Shown: positions 1-7,672 of the stretch, in pieces
Layout of the letters: each line of letters opens with the position of its first letter
Numbering within the stretch: the first letter of the stretch is position 1
From: Klebsiella aerogenes
GTDB taxonomy: Bacteria > Pseudomonadota > Gammaproteobacteria > Enterobacterales > Enterobacteriaceae
Length of the DNA: 64,000 nucleotides
Direction of reading: 5' to 3'
Assembly (NCBI GenBank): GCA_029027985.1
Contig: CP119076.1
Span: 2,416,422 to 2,480,421, forward strand
Notes under the pieces: generated by a model
What the model was told of the DNA's origin: nothing
The model's input: only the letters and a program-made list of their open reading frames with translations
Databases searched by the model: none
Translations under genes and position numbers: made by a program

Positions 1-101
1 ATCAAGTACATTTTCACGGACTCAAGCTGCTTAGGATCCTGCGCTTTTATCTTTTGCTCAACGATGGTGGCCAGTTTGAGGCTGTCATTAATATATTTCA
101 T
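1..101 (-). CDS. Partial small protein behind an effector remnant (candidate immunity)
   Basis: An ATG at 101 opens a frame of 33 codons that runs off the left edge; it begins MKYINDSLKLATIVEQK and is Lys-rich and probably helical. It starts 21 bases after the stop of the effector-like fragment at 123-383, on the same strand. In T6SS loci the gene directly after an effector is often its immunity gene, so that role is inferred from position only. It shows no similarity to the 195-residue membrane protein that follows the full-length paralogous effector at 27461-28423. No strong ribosome binding site is visible. Function unknown. Confidence 0.45.
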   Translation of the reverse strand, partial: MKYINDSLKLATIVEQKIKAQDPKQLESVKMYL

Positions 102-122
102 TATCACGTGCGCTTTAACTTC

Positions 123-383
123 CTAAAATGAGAACGACTGTATCACGCCAATGACGTACTTGCCTGATTGGGTAATATTCTGCGGATGGCGTATCGTCCC
201 TGAGAGTGCGCTACCGGCGAAGGCTGAGGTGTTAATAACCGCATTGGTTAATTCACGCTGCAAAGAACGTTGTAATGCTTCAGATGGAAAGCGCTTGGGG
301 TAGAACTGTGCTTGCATGGCGGCTTTAATCCCACCGTTAGAGATTCCCGGGTTTTGGGCACGGATAATTTCTTCTGTGGTACA
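123..383 (-). pseudogene. C-terminal fragment of a T6SS effector-like protein
   Basis: The minus-strand frame from 383 to the TAG at 123-125 encodes about 86 residues that align with residues ~235-320 of the protein at 27461-28423. Shared motifs include IIRAQNPGIS, FYPKRFP, AGSA(L/V)SG and SGKY(V/I)IG. An in-frame TGA lies at 384-386 and similarity stops there, so the front three quarters are missing. An internal ATG at 317 could start a 64-residue product. It is either an orphan toxin-end cassette or the remains of a second copy of the effector. The small frame at 1-101 follows it like an immunity gene. Confidence 0.7.
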
Positions 384-657
384 TCAAAATCTTCGTTTTT
401 TGGTTCTTTTAAGTGTAAATCCAGCTGTTAAGCTTGAATCAGTTTCAACTGATAAAGGAAGTAAAAAATTTTCGAAGATAGAGAACTGGCGGATTTGACG
501 ATGGCGATAGGCATTAATCAATACCTATAACCGTCTGGCTATCAGTTTCCGCAATGTACCGCAGGAAGCGCAAAAACCCTGATATTGCGTGTTGTGACGT
601 GTCGATCGTGCGGCGTCACACCTGCAAACTTAACAACTCCAGTCAGGAGATCGTTAT
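384..657. other. Intergenic stretch without a supported gene
   Basis: AT-rich up to about 490, then ordinary composition. Short frames here (for example 316-498 plus) have no recognisable content and overlap the effector fragment. An AGGAG at 646-650 serves the cupin gene at 658. Nothing else is seen. Confidence 0.5.
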
Positions 658-1095
658 ATGATAAGCAGAAATCCATTTTTATCCGCAGTAGCCGCTGTTG
701 GAATGATCTTCTCAACAACCGTTTTGGCACATGGCGTTGAACCACAGGGGCAAGGCGAGACGGTTAAACTCAATTTTTCTCATGCGATCCCCAACATCCC
801 GGGTAAATCACTTACTGCGGTGGAAGTCATTTATCCTGCGGGCGCAGCATCGGCACCCCATACGCATGCTCCTTCTTCATTTATCTACGCCTATGTGGTG
901 GAAGGCGAGATTATCAGTCAGGTCGAAGGTCAACCTGAACGGACTTATCGGGCAGGTGAAAGCTGGTATGAAGATCCTGGCGCACACCATGTTGTCAGCC
1001 GTAACGCCAGCAAAACTAAACCGGCGAAACTACTGGCGGTATTTGTTGTGGACACCAAAGACACTCAGCTCACCACGCCAGACAGTAAGCCGTAA
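658..1095 (+). CDS. Periplasmic cupin-domain protein
   Basis: 145 residues. A signal peptide covers about residues 1-25 (hydrophobic stretch ending VLAHG), so the mature protein should be periplasmic. The remainder is a single cupin barrel: motif 1 is represented by PHTHAPSSFIYAYVVEGEI (metal-binding His pair and Glu), followed by YRAGESWYEDPGAHH, which carries the last His of cupin motif 2. Small secreted cupins of this type bind a metal; the substrate is not predictable. The ATG has an AGGAG 8 bases upstream. It stands alone, convergent with the DUF3626 gene, so an operon role is not indicated. Confidence 0.8.
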   Translation: MISRNPFLSAVAAVGMIFSTTVLAHGVEPQGQGETVKLNFSHAIPNIPGKSLTAVEVIYPAGAASAPHTHAPSSFIYAYVVEGEIISQVEGQPERTYRAGESWYEDPGAHHVVSRNASKTKPAKLLAVFVVDTKDTQLTTPDSKP

Positions 1096-1158
1096 TGAAT
1101 GGGGGCCGAATTGATAGTAGGGAAGCGCAGCTTCAAGCACATGAGTCTACAGAATATT

Positions 1159-1995
1159 TTACTCAGTGATGGGGCTGCCAAATTTAGCGACGCAATGCCA
1201 TACCTTCTTCAAATGCTGTGGGTCATAACCTTTCCTGCGAGCTAGCCCGATATCAAATGGCGTGACAAAACCGTTGTTAACGAGTTTTCGCGCCAGATCG
1301 GCAATCTCTTTTCCCCGGTAATCGACGCACTCGGATAGGTGTTTTTCCGCTAGCCGGTAACCAGGATGCCATTCAACCGGGCAGGCTAGCCGGTGAGCGA
1401 AAATGCCGATCGGCGTGTCTTTATAGCAACTATCCAGCACCACGGCTTCAACATCGTCCGCAATAGTCATGATGCCGTGTATGTGAGCTTCTATATAGTT
1501 ATCTAACACGTCTGTGGTTAGGCGATCTCGCTCGGCTAATTCAATCAGCGCGCACTTTTCGGCAGTGCCAAAATTTGACGGCGCGAAAAAGCTATCCGGG
1601 TAACAGAAGGTCGTTCTCTTCATGGCCGCTGGGCGCATACGGAAATGCGATGACCCAAAGCGCGGCGATCCGCCCGTTATGCTGTTCCGGTAATTTAACG
1701 CCCCATATTTAGGACGTAGTTCCGGGCTTGCGTCAGCATACGCCATGCCAAAAATAGCGTTTTCCCACGCCCAACGATCTCCACCGGGGTACGCCGTTAA
1801 TCCGCCGTTGCTGGTATGTGTTTCAAACTGCGAACGATACACGCCATCCTCAGCTAACGCCTCAATCATGGTCATTCCACGGCATAGCGCATCAGGATGG
1901 AAGTTAAGCGTGACGGGCATCGTTGTTGGTAACGGATCACCATCCGCTTTACTGGAAATATGAAGAAGGGCGGCCAGAACAGGGTTAGCGAGCAT
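1159..1995 (-). CDS. DUF3626 family protein
   Basis: 278 residues, start ATG at 1995 preceded by AAGGA at good spacing. The sequence matches my recollection of the DUF3626 family: an N-terminal LNFHPD motif, AYPGGDRWAWE and FGSSHFRMRP, then CYPDSFFAPSNFGTA and a central EAHIHGIMTIADDVEAVVLDSCYKD. Conserved His/Asp/Glu clusters suggest an enzyme, but no reaction is established. No signal peptide or membrane segment is seen, so it is probably cytoplasmic. It is monocistronic between the cupin gene (convergent) and the emrB-like gene (same strand, about 90 bases away, with a hairpin between). Confidence 0.7.
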   Translation of the reverse strand: MLANPVLAALLHISSKADGDPLPTTMPVTLNFHPDALCRGMTMIEALAEDGVYRSQFETHTSNGGLTAYPGGDRWAWENAIFGMAYADASPELRPKYGALNYRNSITGGSPRFGSSHFRMRPAAMKRTTFCYPDSFFAPSNFGTAEKCALIELAERDRLTTDVLDNYIEAHIHGIMTIADDVEAVVLDSCYKDTPIGIFAHRLACPVEWHPGYRLAEKHLSECVDYRGKEIADLARKLVNNGFVTPFDIGLARRKGYDPQHLKKVWHCVAKFGSPITE

Positions 1996-2052
1996 CGTTT
2001 TTCCTTGGTTGCGGTAAAGGATATCTTACATATTAATGACCATGTAGGAGAG

Positions 2053-2074
2053 GGCTGACGGGAAACCGCCAGCC
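2053..2074 (-). terminator. Hairpin after the emrB-like gene
   Basis: An interrupted stem (GGCTG, one mismatch, then three pairs, GAAA-type loop) lies about 10 bases past the emrB-like stop codon. There is no T-run on the minus strand, so termination is only suggested. Confidence 0.3.
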
Positions 2075-2084
2075 AGAAGGCGTT

Positions 2085-3623
2085 TTAGTGACCTGATGCG
2101 GGTGCGTCTGGCATACCCGATTTCACGAACGGCGGGCGGGTGAACCAGATGATGATAATCAACGCCATAAAGCCCCAGCCGAGGATCCAGAAGTAATCAA
2201 TCGTCGACATCATGTAGGCCTGCTGGGTGATAGTCTGGTCGATCATCGCGAAATGTTGCTGCGACGGGCCGCCCATCTTCGTCACGTAATCCACCGCCGC
2301 CGGATTATATTGCGATACGCTCTCCGTCAGATTGGCGTGATGGAAAATCGCGCGATGCTGCCAGATCCACGTAGTTAGCGACGACGCGAACGATCCGCCG
2401 AGCACGCGGAAAAACGTCGCCAGACCAGAGCCTTCCGCCACTTCATTACCGTGCAAATTCGACAGCACGATGGTGGTCAGTGGCATAAAGAAGAATGCCA
2501 CGCCGATCCCCATAAACATCTGCACGCTGGCGATGGTGTAGAAATCCACGTTGGTGTTGAACTGCGCGCGCATCAAACACGACGCGCCCATCGTCAGGAA
2601 CGAGATAGAGCACAGAATGCGCAGGTCAAACTTCGTGGCATAGCGTCCAATAATCGGCGTCAGTAAGAGCGGTAAAAAGCCCATCGGCGCGGCGGCAAGC
2701 CCCGCCCATATCGCTGTGTACCCCATCTGCGTTTGCAGCCACTGCGGCAGAATGATGTTGATGGCGAAGAAGGCGGCATAGCCGAGCATCAGCGCCAGCG
2801 TGCCAATCGCGAAGTTGCGGTCCTTGAACAGACGCAGGTTCACAATCGGATGGCGGTCGCCCAGTTCCCAAATTACGAAGCTAATCAGGCTGATGGCCGA
2901 GACAATCGACATCACGATAATCGGCGTAGAAGAGAACCAGTCCTCGTCGTTGCCTTTATCCAGCACCACCTGCAGCAGCCCCACGCCCAGCACCAGCAGC
3001 ATGATGCCGATGTAGTCGATAGGCGAAGACTGAGTGGTCTCTTCGCGGGTGCGTAGCTGCGTCCACACCACGATGGAGGCGAAAATCCCAATCGGTACGT
3101 TGATGTAGAAAATCCACGGCCAGGAGTAGTTATCGGTGATCCAGCCGCCGGTAATCGGCCCGACAATCGGCGCGACCACGGTCACCATCGACAGCAGCGC
3201 CAGCGCCATGCTGCGTTTCATCGGCGGGAAGATGACTAACAGCAGCGTCTGACACATCGGGAACATCGGCCCGGCGAAAAAGCCCTGCAGCGCGCGGAAG
3301 ATGATTAGCTCCGTCATACTGTGGGCGAAACCGCACAGGAACGAGGTCAGGGTGAAAAACACCACCGAACCGATAAACAGCTTCAACTGACCGAAGCGGC
3401 GGGTAAACCAGCCGGTCAACGGCAGGGCGATGGCGTTACACACCGCGAACGAGGTGATAACCCAGGTGCCCTGATCCGCGCTGACGCCGAGGTTGCCAGA
3501 AATAGTCGGCAGCGCCACGTTGGCGATGGTAGAGTCCAGTACCTGCATGAATGTCGCCAGCGACAACGCGAGCGTCGCCAGGAACAAGCTGGGCGGCGTA
3601 AAGGCCGCCTTCGGCTCTGACAT
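2085..3623 (-). CDS. EmrB-like DHA2 multidrug efflux transporter
   Basis: 512 residues, about 14 membrane helices, usual length for the DHA2 (drug:proton antiporter) family of the major facilitator superfamily. It reads much like E. coli EmrB: LATFMQVLDSTIANVA(L/I)PTI near the N-terminus (motif D), QGTWVITSF, and MGxxxGPxxGG-type motif C (VVAPIVGPITGGWI). It should pair with the adaptor encoded just upstream (3634-4812, gap 10 bases) and an outer-membrane channel such as TolC to expel hydrophobic compounds across both membranes. It is a paralogue of EmrB, not EmrB itself, because many loop residues differ and the regulator is transcribed in the same operon with a separate operator. Confidence 0.85.
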   Translation of the reverse strand: MSEPKAAFTPPSLFLATLALSLATFMQVLDSTIANVALPTISGNLGVSADQGTWVITSFAVCNAIALPLTGWFTRRFGQLKLFIGSVVFFTLTSFLCGFAHSMTELIIFRALQGFFAGPMFPMCQTLLLVIFPPMKRSMALALLSMVTVVAPIVGPITGGWITDNYSWPWIFYINVPIGIFASIVVWTQLRTREETTQSSPIDYIGIMLLVLGVGLLQVVLDKGNDEDWFSSTPIIVMSIVSAISLISFVIWELGDRHPIVNLRLFKDRNFAIGTLALMLGYAAFFAINIILPQWLQTQMGYTAIWAGLAAAPMGFLPLLLTPIIGRYATKFDLRILCSISFLTMGASCLMRAQFNTNVDFYTIASVQMFMGIGVAFFFMPLTTIVLSNLHGNEVAEGSGLATFFRVLGGSFASSLTTWIWQHRAIFHHANLTESVSQYNPAAVDYVTKMGGPSQQHFAMIDQTITQQAYMMSTIDYFWILGWGFMALIIIIWFTRPPFVKSGMPDAPASGH

Positions 3624-3633
3624 AGCTTCTCTC

Positions 3634-4812
3634 TTAGCGCTGAGCTACAGCGCTGCTGTTGTCATGAAGGATTTTGGCCACCAGTTTGTCCGCCGCTTCC
3701 ATTGGCGTTTGATACACGTCGGTGGTAAATCGCGGCTGCTCGACGGTTTTTTGTGGCAGTAGGTGACCATCCAGATTGCGGATATCCACGCGGGCGTTCA
3801 TCGACAGACCAATGCGCAGCGGATGCTTCTGCATGTCGTGCGGATCGAGGGTGATGCGCACCGGCAGGCGTTGAACAATCTTGATCCAGTTCCCGCTGGC
3901 GTTCTGTGCAGGCAGTAGGGAGAACGCGCTGCCGGTACCAATACCGAGGCTGGTGATAGTGCCCTGATATTTCACGTCATCGCCGTACAGGTCGGCATTC
4001 AACGTCACTTTCTGGCCTAAACGCATATCCTGCATCTGGCTCTCTTTGAAGTTGGCATCCACCCACACTTCGTTGAGCGGCACGATGGACAACAGCGTAG
4101 TGCCGGAAGTGACGCGCATCCCGAGCTGCACCGCGCGTTTGGCGACGTAACCACTGACGGGCGCAACAATAGTGCTTCGGGAGTTATCGAGATAGCGTTG
4201 GCGCAGTGTCGCAACGGCTGTTTTGACTTCAGGGTGGTTTTCCACCACGGTGTCATCGACCATCGCCTGATTGGTTTTGAGCGCTTGCTCTGCAGCCAGT
4301 AAATCGCTTTGTGCGCTGGTCACAGCATCACGGTAGTGCGCCAGATCTTCCACCGCAATGGCGCCGGAACTGACAATTTTTTCACGGCGCGCGTAGTCAC
4401 TTTTCGCTGTTTGCAGGGCCACTTTTTTGGCAGCAACTTGTGCACGGTAGTTGTCGGCGGTGCTGTAGAGGCCACGCACCTGACGCACTGTGCTGGCGAG
4501 GCTGGCTTCTGCCTGCTGCAGGGCGATGGCGGTATCGCTCGGGTCCAGCAGAACCAGGGGCTGGCCTTTCTCGACAAAATCGCCTTCATCCACGGTCACC
4601 TGGGTTACGGTACCGGTGATTTGCGGTGTCAGGGTGACCTGATTGCCGTTGACGTAAGCATCGTCGGTGCTTTCGTAATAGCGGGCGTAAAGCAGGTACC
4701 AGGCCAGACAGCCTCCTGCCGCGAGGATCAGGATCAGTAATAAAATGGCAAAGTTTCTTGTACGCTTGCTTGGGCGTTTTTCCGCGGGAGGCGCGTTATT
4801 TTCCATAGACAT
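3634..4812 (-). CDS. EmrA-like membrane-fusion (HlyD family) adaptor
   Basis: 392 residues. A cytoplasmic Arg/Lys-rich N-terminus precedes one membrane helix (about residues 22-43, FAILLLILILAAGGCLAWYLL). A split lipoyl/biotinyl-type domain follows (YVNGNQVTLTPQITGTVTQV and STIVAPVSGYVAKRAVQLG) around a long coiled-coil hairpin (about residues 85-200), then a beta-barrel domain. This is the architecture of EmrA, which links an inner-membrane DHA2 pump to TolC. It is the middle gene of marR-emrA-emrB order; 15 bases separate it from the regulator. Start ATG at 4812; a second ATG two codons later is also possible. Confidence 0.87.
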   Translation of the reverse strand: MSMENNAPPAEKRPSKRTRNFAILLLILILAAGGCLAWYLLYARYYESTDDAYVNGNQVTLTPQITGTVTQVTVDEGDFVEKGQPLVLLDPSDTAIALQQAEASLASTVRQVRGLYSTADNYRAQVAAKKVALQTAKSDYARREKIVSSGAIAVEDLAHYRDAVTSAQSDLLAAEQALKTNQAMVDDTVVENHPEVKTAVATLRQRYLDNSRSTIVAPVSGYVAKRAVQLGMRVTSGTTLLSIVPLNEVWVDANFKESQMQDMRLGQKVTLNADLYGDDVKYQGTITSLGIGTGSAFSLLPAQNASGNWIKIVQRLPVRITLDPHDMQKHPLRIGLSMNARVDIRNLDGHLLPQKTVEQPRFTTDVYQTPMEAADKLVAKILHDNSSAVAQR

Positions 4813-4827
4813 AACCGGTGACCTTAA

Positions 4828-5280
4828 TTAGCGATGGGGTGCCGTGAATTCATCGGGCAGCATTTTGATAAGAATTTCTGCGAGCTGCCGGGATTCTTCG
4901 AGCGTCAGGCGCGCCGTTAAGTCCGCGAGGATGGCATTCAGTGCTTCATTCTGAAACGTATTGCATAGCGTCTGACCTTTTGCTGTCAGGGCCAGGATCA
5001 CCTGGCGCTTGTCTTGCGGATTCGGGTGGCGCGCGATTAGGTCGCTCTTCACCATACGTTCAACCATACGGCTCATTGCCCCGGTATCCATCTGCAAGCT
5101 TTTGCAGATTTCTGCCGGGCTGGTATTTCCTTTATATATATTAATCAGCACCTTAAATTGCGCGGCGGTAATACCTGCGCCAGAAAAATAATGGCCGATA
5201 AGCTGGTCCTTGAACTGGTTTGCCAGATGAAACAGCAAACCGAGATGCAGGTTTTTATTGGATTCAGTGAGGGTTGTCAT
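4828..5280 (-). CDS. MarR-family repressor of the efflux operon
   Basis: 150 residues from the ATG at 5280 (MTTLTESNKN). A longer frame to 5337 would run through the operator-like repeats, so the shorter start is preferred. The winged helix-turn-helix is visible: TAAQFKVLINIYKGNTSPAEICKSLQMDTGAMSRMVERMVKSDLI, followed by the wing (NPQDKRQVILALTAKG). Related proteins (EmrR/MprA) bind small phenolics and de-repress their pump. It is first in the operon with the emrA- and emrB-like genes and probably represses itself and the pump through the repeats at 5286-5326. Confidence 0.88.
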   Translation of the reverse strand: MTTLTESNKNLHLGLLFHLANQFKDQLIGHYFSGAGITAAQFKVLINIYKGNTSPAEICKSLQMDTGAMSRMVERMVKSDLIARHPNPQDKRQVILALTAKGQTLCNTFQNEALNAILADLTARLTLEESRQLAEILIKMLPDEFTAPHR

Positions 5281-5285
5281 AATAG

Positions 5286-5326
5286 CTGCCTGGTCAGTAA
5301 TCAAAATAATGATTACTGCCTGGTCA
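5286..5326 (-). promoter_or_regulatory. Candidate MarR operator: repeats just upstream of the regulator start
   Basis: An 11-base sequence, CTGCCTGGTCA, occurs twice in direct orientation (5286-5296 and 5316-5326) exactly 30 bases apart, about three helical turns. Between them lies an inverted repeat GTAATCA / TGATTAC (5297-5303 and 5310-5316). The block abuts the marR ATG at 5280, where an autoregulatory operator is expected. Confidence 0.5.
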
Positions 5327-5543
5327 TCAATTGTCAAATTATGTCAGCGCAAAGCACACATTTTGACAAATAGAGGAGAGCAGTGAGCGTATTTTGCGTT
5401 CGGAGCCGTAATGAGATTCGTTGCTCGCGGATTCAACGACGGCGGCGCCGTAATGAATAATACTCTCCCGACAGGAAACATAGCGCATCACAGCCGAAGA
5501 ATGCTAAGATAAAAACAGCGAGTATACATATCGGAGTTTGTTA

Positions 5544-6062
5544 ATGTCTTATATGAGTGCCGGAGTGGAGTATGGCGTGCACTGTCTGCTTTACCTTATC
5601 AGGTCGGACGGCATGACCGGTGAGGCCAGCGTTCGCGATCTGGCTGAACTTCAGGGAGTTCCAGGCGAATATCTTGCCAAACTGTTTACAAAACTATCAA
5701 GGGCTAAGCTGGTCATCGCCACCGAAGGAATTAAGGGGGGATTCAGGCTGGCTCGTCCTGCAGAGCAAATCACCGTTCATGATGTGGTCATCGCCATTGA
5801 CGGTGAGAAACCGTTGTTCAGTTGTCGGGAAATACGTAGCCGCTGCGCTTTATTCTCTTCTGATATTCCCGCCTGGGCGACCCAGGGAACCTGTTCTGTA
5901 CATGCTGTGATGCTTGCCGCTGAAAAGGCAATGCGCCAGGAGCTTATGCGTCATACCCTGGCTGATCTGGCTCAGCGTGTGTCAGAGAAGACCCCCGCGA
6001 TTTACGGTGAACAGATTATTCAGTGGTTATCCGATCGCTCTGAAAATCGCCGGGCGAAATAA
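5544..6062 (+). CDS. Rrf2-family transcriptional regulator
   Basis: 172 residues from ATG 5544, with CGGAG 8 bases upstream; a TTG at 5538 is less likely. The N-terminal winged helix is of the Rrf2 type (SAGVEYGVHCLLYLI, VRDLAELQGVPGEYLAKLFTKL, GIKGGFRLARP), and the C-terminal half contains three Cys in the order C-REIRSR-C ... GT-C, where Rrf2 proteins such as IscR, NsrR and RsrR bind an Fe-S cluster. It may therefore sense redox or reactive electrophiles, but cluster binding is inferred. The convergent DHA2 pump and the NADH dehydrogenase-like gene nearby are plausible targets. Confidence 0.85.
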   Translation: MSYMSAGVEYGVHCLLYLIRSDGMTGEASVRDLAELQGVPGEYLAKLFTKLSRAKLVIATEGIKGGFRLARPAEQITVHDVVIAIDGEKPLFSCREIRSRCALFSSDIPAWATQGTCSVHAVMLAAEKAMRQELMRHTLADLAQRVSEKTPAIYGEQIIQWLSDRSENRRAK

Positions 6063-6090
6063 AACGGCACCTTTAGCATCGTTTGGACAC

Positions 6091-6118
6091 AGCGGGTACG
6101 CACTGGTGCGAACCCGCT
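6091..6118 (+). terminator. Hairpin terminator after the Rrf2 gene
   Basis: AGCGGGT-A-CGCAC, loop TG, then GTGCG-A-ACCCGCT, followed by CTCTTTGCTT. A near-perfect 12-pair stem with a modest T-rich tail lies between two convergent genes, so it may serve both. Confidence 0.55.
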
Positions 6119-6135
6119 CTTTGCTTAGCTTATTA

Positions 6136-7539
6136 TTACTGTAGAGCAGAACGGTGAATCCGTTTCCGGCCTGTTCTGGTCATGAGCACAACAACAACCA
6201 GACACACTATCTGGAGCAGGACACACCAGCCCATTGCCTGTACCAGGCCCAGTGATGTTGACATCACATAAAACAGCGTACCAAAAATACTGATCCCCAG
6301 AGCTGAAGAAAACTGCTGGGCCGTACTGAGTAATGCGCTGCCCATTCCCGCGTGTATGACAGGAACTTGCCTCAGGGAAAAACCCATCAACACCGGTAAA
6401 ATCAGTCCATTTCCACAACCTGTCGTGATCACTGCCGCAAGCAGGAACCAGACCGGGGATACGGTAAATAACGTCCCCCAGGCAGCCATGCCGAGCCCCG
6501 CAGCGGTGACACAACAGCCGATAAAAATAGCCAGCGACTGATGCCCGGCAGCCCACCGGCGAAACAGAAGAGAAGACATAATAAATGCCACTCCGGAGGG
6601 AACAAATACCAGCCCGGCCAGGAACGGGGACAATGTCAGCCCCCTCTGCAGTACATTGGTTAACAGAAAAATAAAGCTGGAGAAGTAGAGCATAAAGATA
6701 CAAATGGCGAGCAGGCCACGCCAGAGTGAAGGGATCCGGAAAAGACGGATATCGATAACCGGGTCTCCACTTTGACGCAGCAGGCGCCATTCATGTGAAA
6801 GGGTGATGGCAAGCAGTATCAGTCCCGAACTGGCCAGCAAAGCAGGCACTACCCATTCGCGACGATGACCGTAAATCAGAAAAGCTCCAATAATCAGCCC
6901 GAATGCGCCCGCCAGTCCCAGGGTTCCCGGAATATCGAATTTTCGTGAACGATGTCCTGATCCTGATGGCAGGAGACGCCAGGCTATGCAGGCAACCAGC
7001 AACCCAAGCGGAACCGTGACCAGGAAGATCCAGCGCCAGCCCAGTTCAAAGGCATTCCAGGTCACCAGCGCACCACCGGCAAACTGGCCCAGCACAGACC
7101 CCAGGCCTGTCGCAGCGCCGTACCACCCCATTGCCGGAAGGCGTTCATCTGCCGGCAGACTGGTAGTGAGTAAAGCAAGAACCTGGGGGATCATCAGACC
7201 TGCGGCACCTCCCTGTAATAACCGGGCGGTAATCAGAATTAATCCGTTCGCGGACAGGGCGCACAGCAGAGTGGTCAGAGAAAAAGCCAGCATCCCCAGA
7301 ACATAAATACGTCGGTATCCATAAAGATCACCCAACCGCCCCCCGGTTATCAGGGAAGCCGCGAATGTAAAAGCGTAGCCAGCCACAACCAGCTCCAGAC
7401 TGGCATCGGAGATATCAAGAGAATGCTGAATAGAGGGGGCAGCAACATTAACAACAAACAGATCGAATTGTCCGAGAAAAGCGCCGATCAGCACAATAAA
7501 CAGAAAGAGGGGCGTCGGTATCTGAAAACGATTAGGCAT
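6136..7539 (-). CDS. DHA2-family MFS efflux transporter
   Basis: 467 residues from ATG 7539 (MPNRFQIPTP), preceded by AAGGGA; the open frame extends to 7683 but that extension is hydrophilic, lacks a ribosome site and overlaps the end of the next gene. About 14 helices. Motifs: FDLFVVNVAAPSI in helix 1 (motif D1), GGRLGDLYGYRR (motif A), LLQGGAAGLMIPQ (motif B) and GAATGLGSVLGQFAGG (motif C). This fits a proton-driven exporter of drugs or dyes; substrate unknown. It follows the flavoprotein gene on the same strand but a terminator separates them, so it is probably transcribed on its own. Confidence 0.85.
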   Translation of the reverse strand: MPNRFQIPTPLFLFIVLIGAFLGQFDLFVVNVAAPSIQHSLDISDASLELVVAGYAFTFAASLITGGRLGDLYGYRRIYVLGMLAFSLTTLLCALSANGLILITARLLQGGAAGLMIPQVLALLTTSLPADERLPAMGWYGAATGLGSVLGQFAGGALVTWNAFELGWRWIFLVTVPLGLLVACIAWRLLPSGSGHRSRKFDIPGTLGLAGAFGLIIGAFLIYGHRREWVVPALLASSGLILLAITLSHEWRLLRQSGDPVIDIRLFRIPSLWRGLLAICIFMLYFSSFIFLLTNVLQRGLTLSPFLAGLVFVPSGVAFIMSSLLFRRWAAGHQSLAIFIGCCVTAAGLGMAAWGTLFTVSPVWFLLAAVITTGCGNGLILPVLMGFSLRQVPVIHAGMGSALLSTAQQFSSALGISIFGTLFYVMSTSLGLVQAMGWCVLLQIVCLVVVVLMTRTGRKRIHRSALQ

Positions 7540-7623
7540 GTATGGATCCCTTTTTACAGCAGATGAAGAGTGACATGCAGGGTGTTTCTTCTCTTTATTC
7601 CGGGGAGAATATTTCTGCAGAAA

Positions 7624-7652
7624 CGAAAAACAGGCACCTGTCGGGTGCCTGT
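7624..7652 (-). terminator. Rho-independent terminator after the NADH dehydrogenase-like gene
   Basis: Read on the minus strand: CAGGCACC, loop CGAC, AGGTGCCTG, then TTTTTCGTTTC. A clean 8-9 pair stem with a T-run about 20 bases after the flavoprotein stop. Confidence 0.85.
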
Positions 7653-7672
7653 TAAGTTCAGTGGTACAAAAG

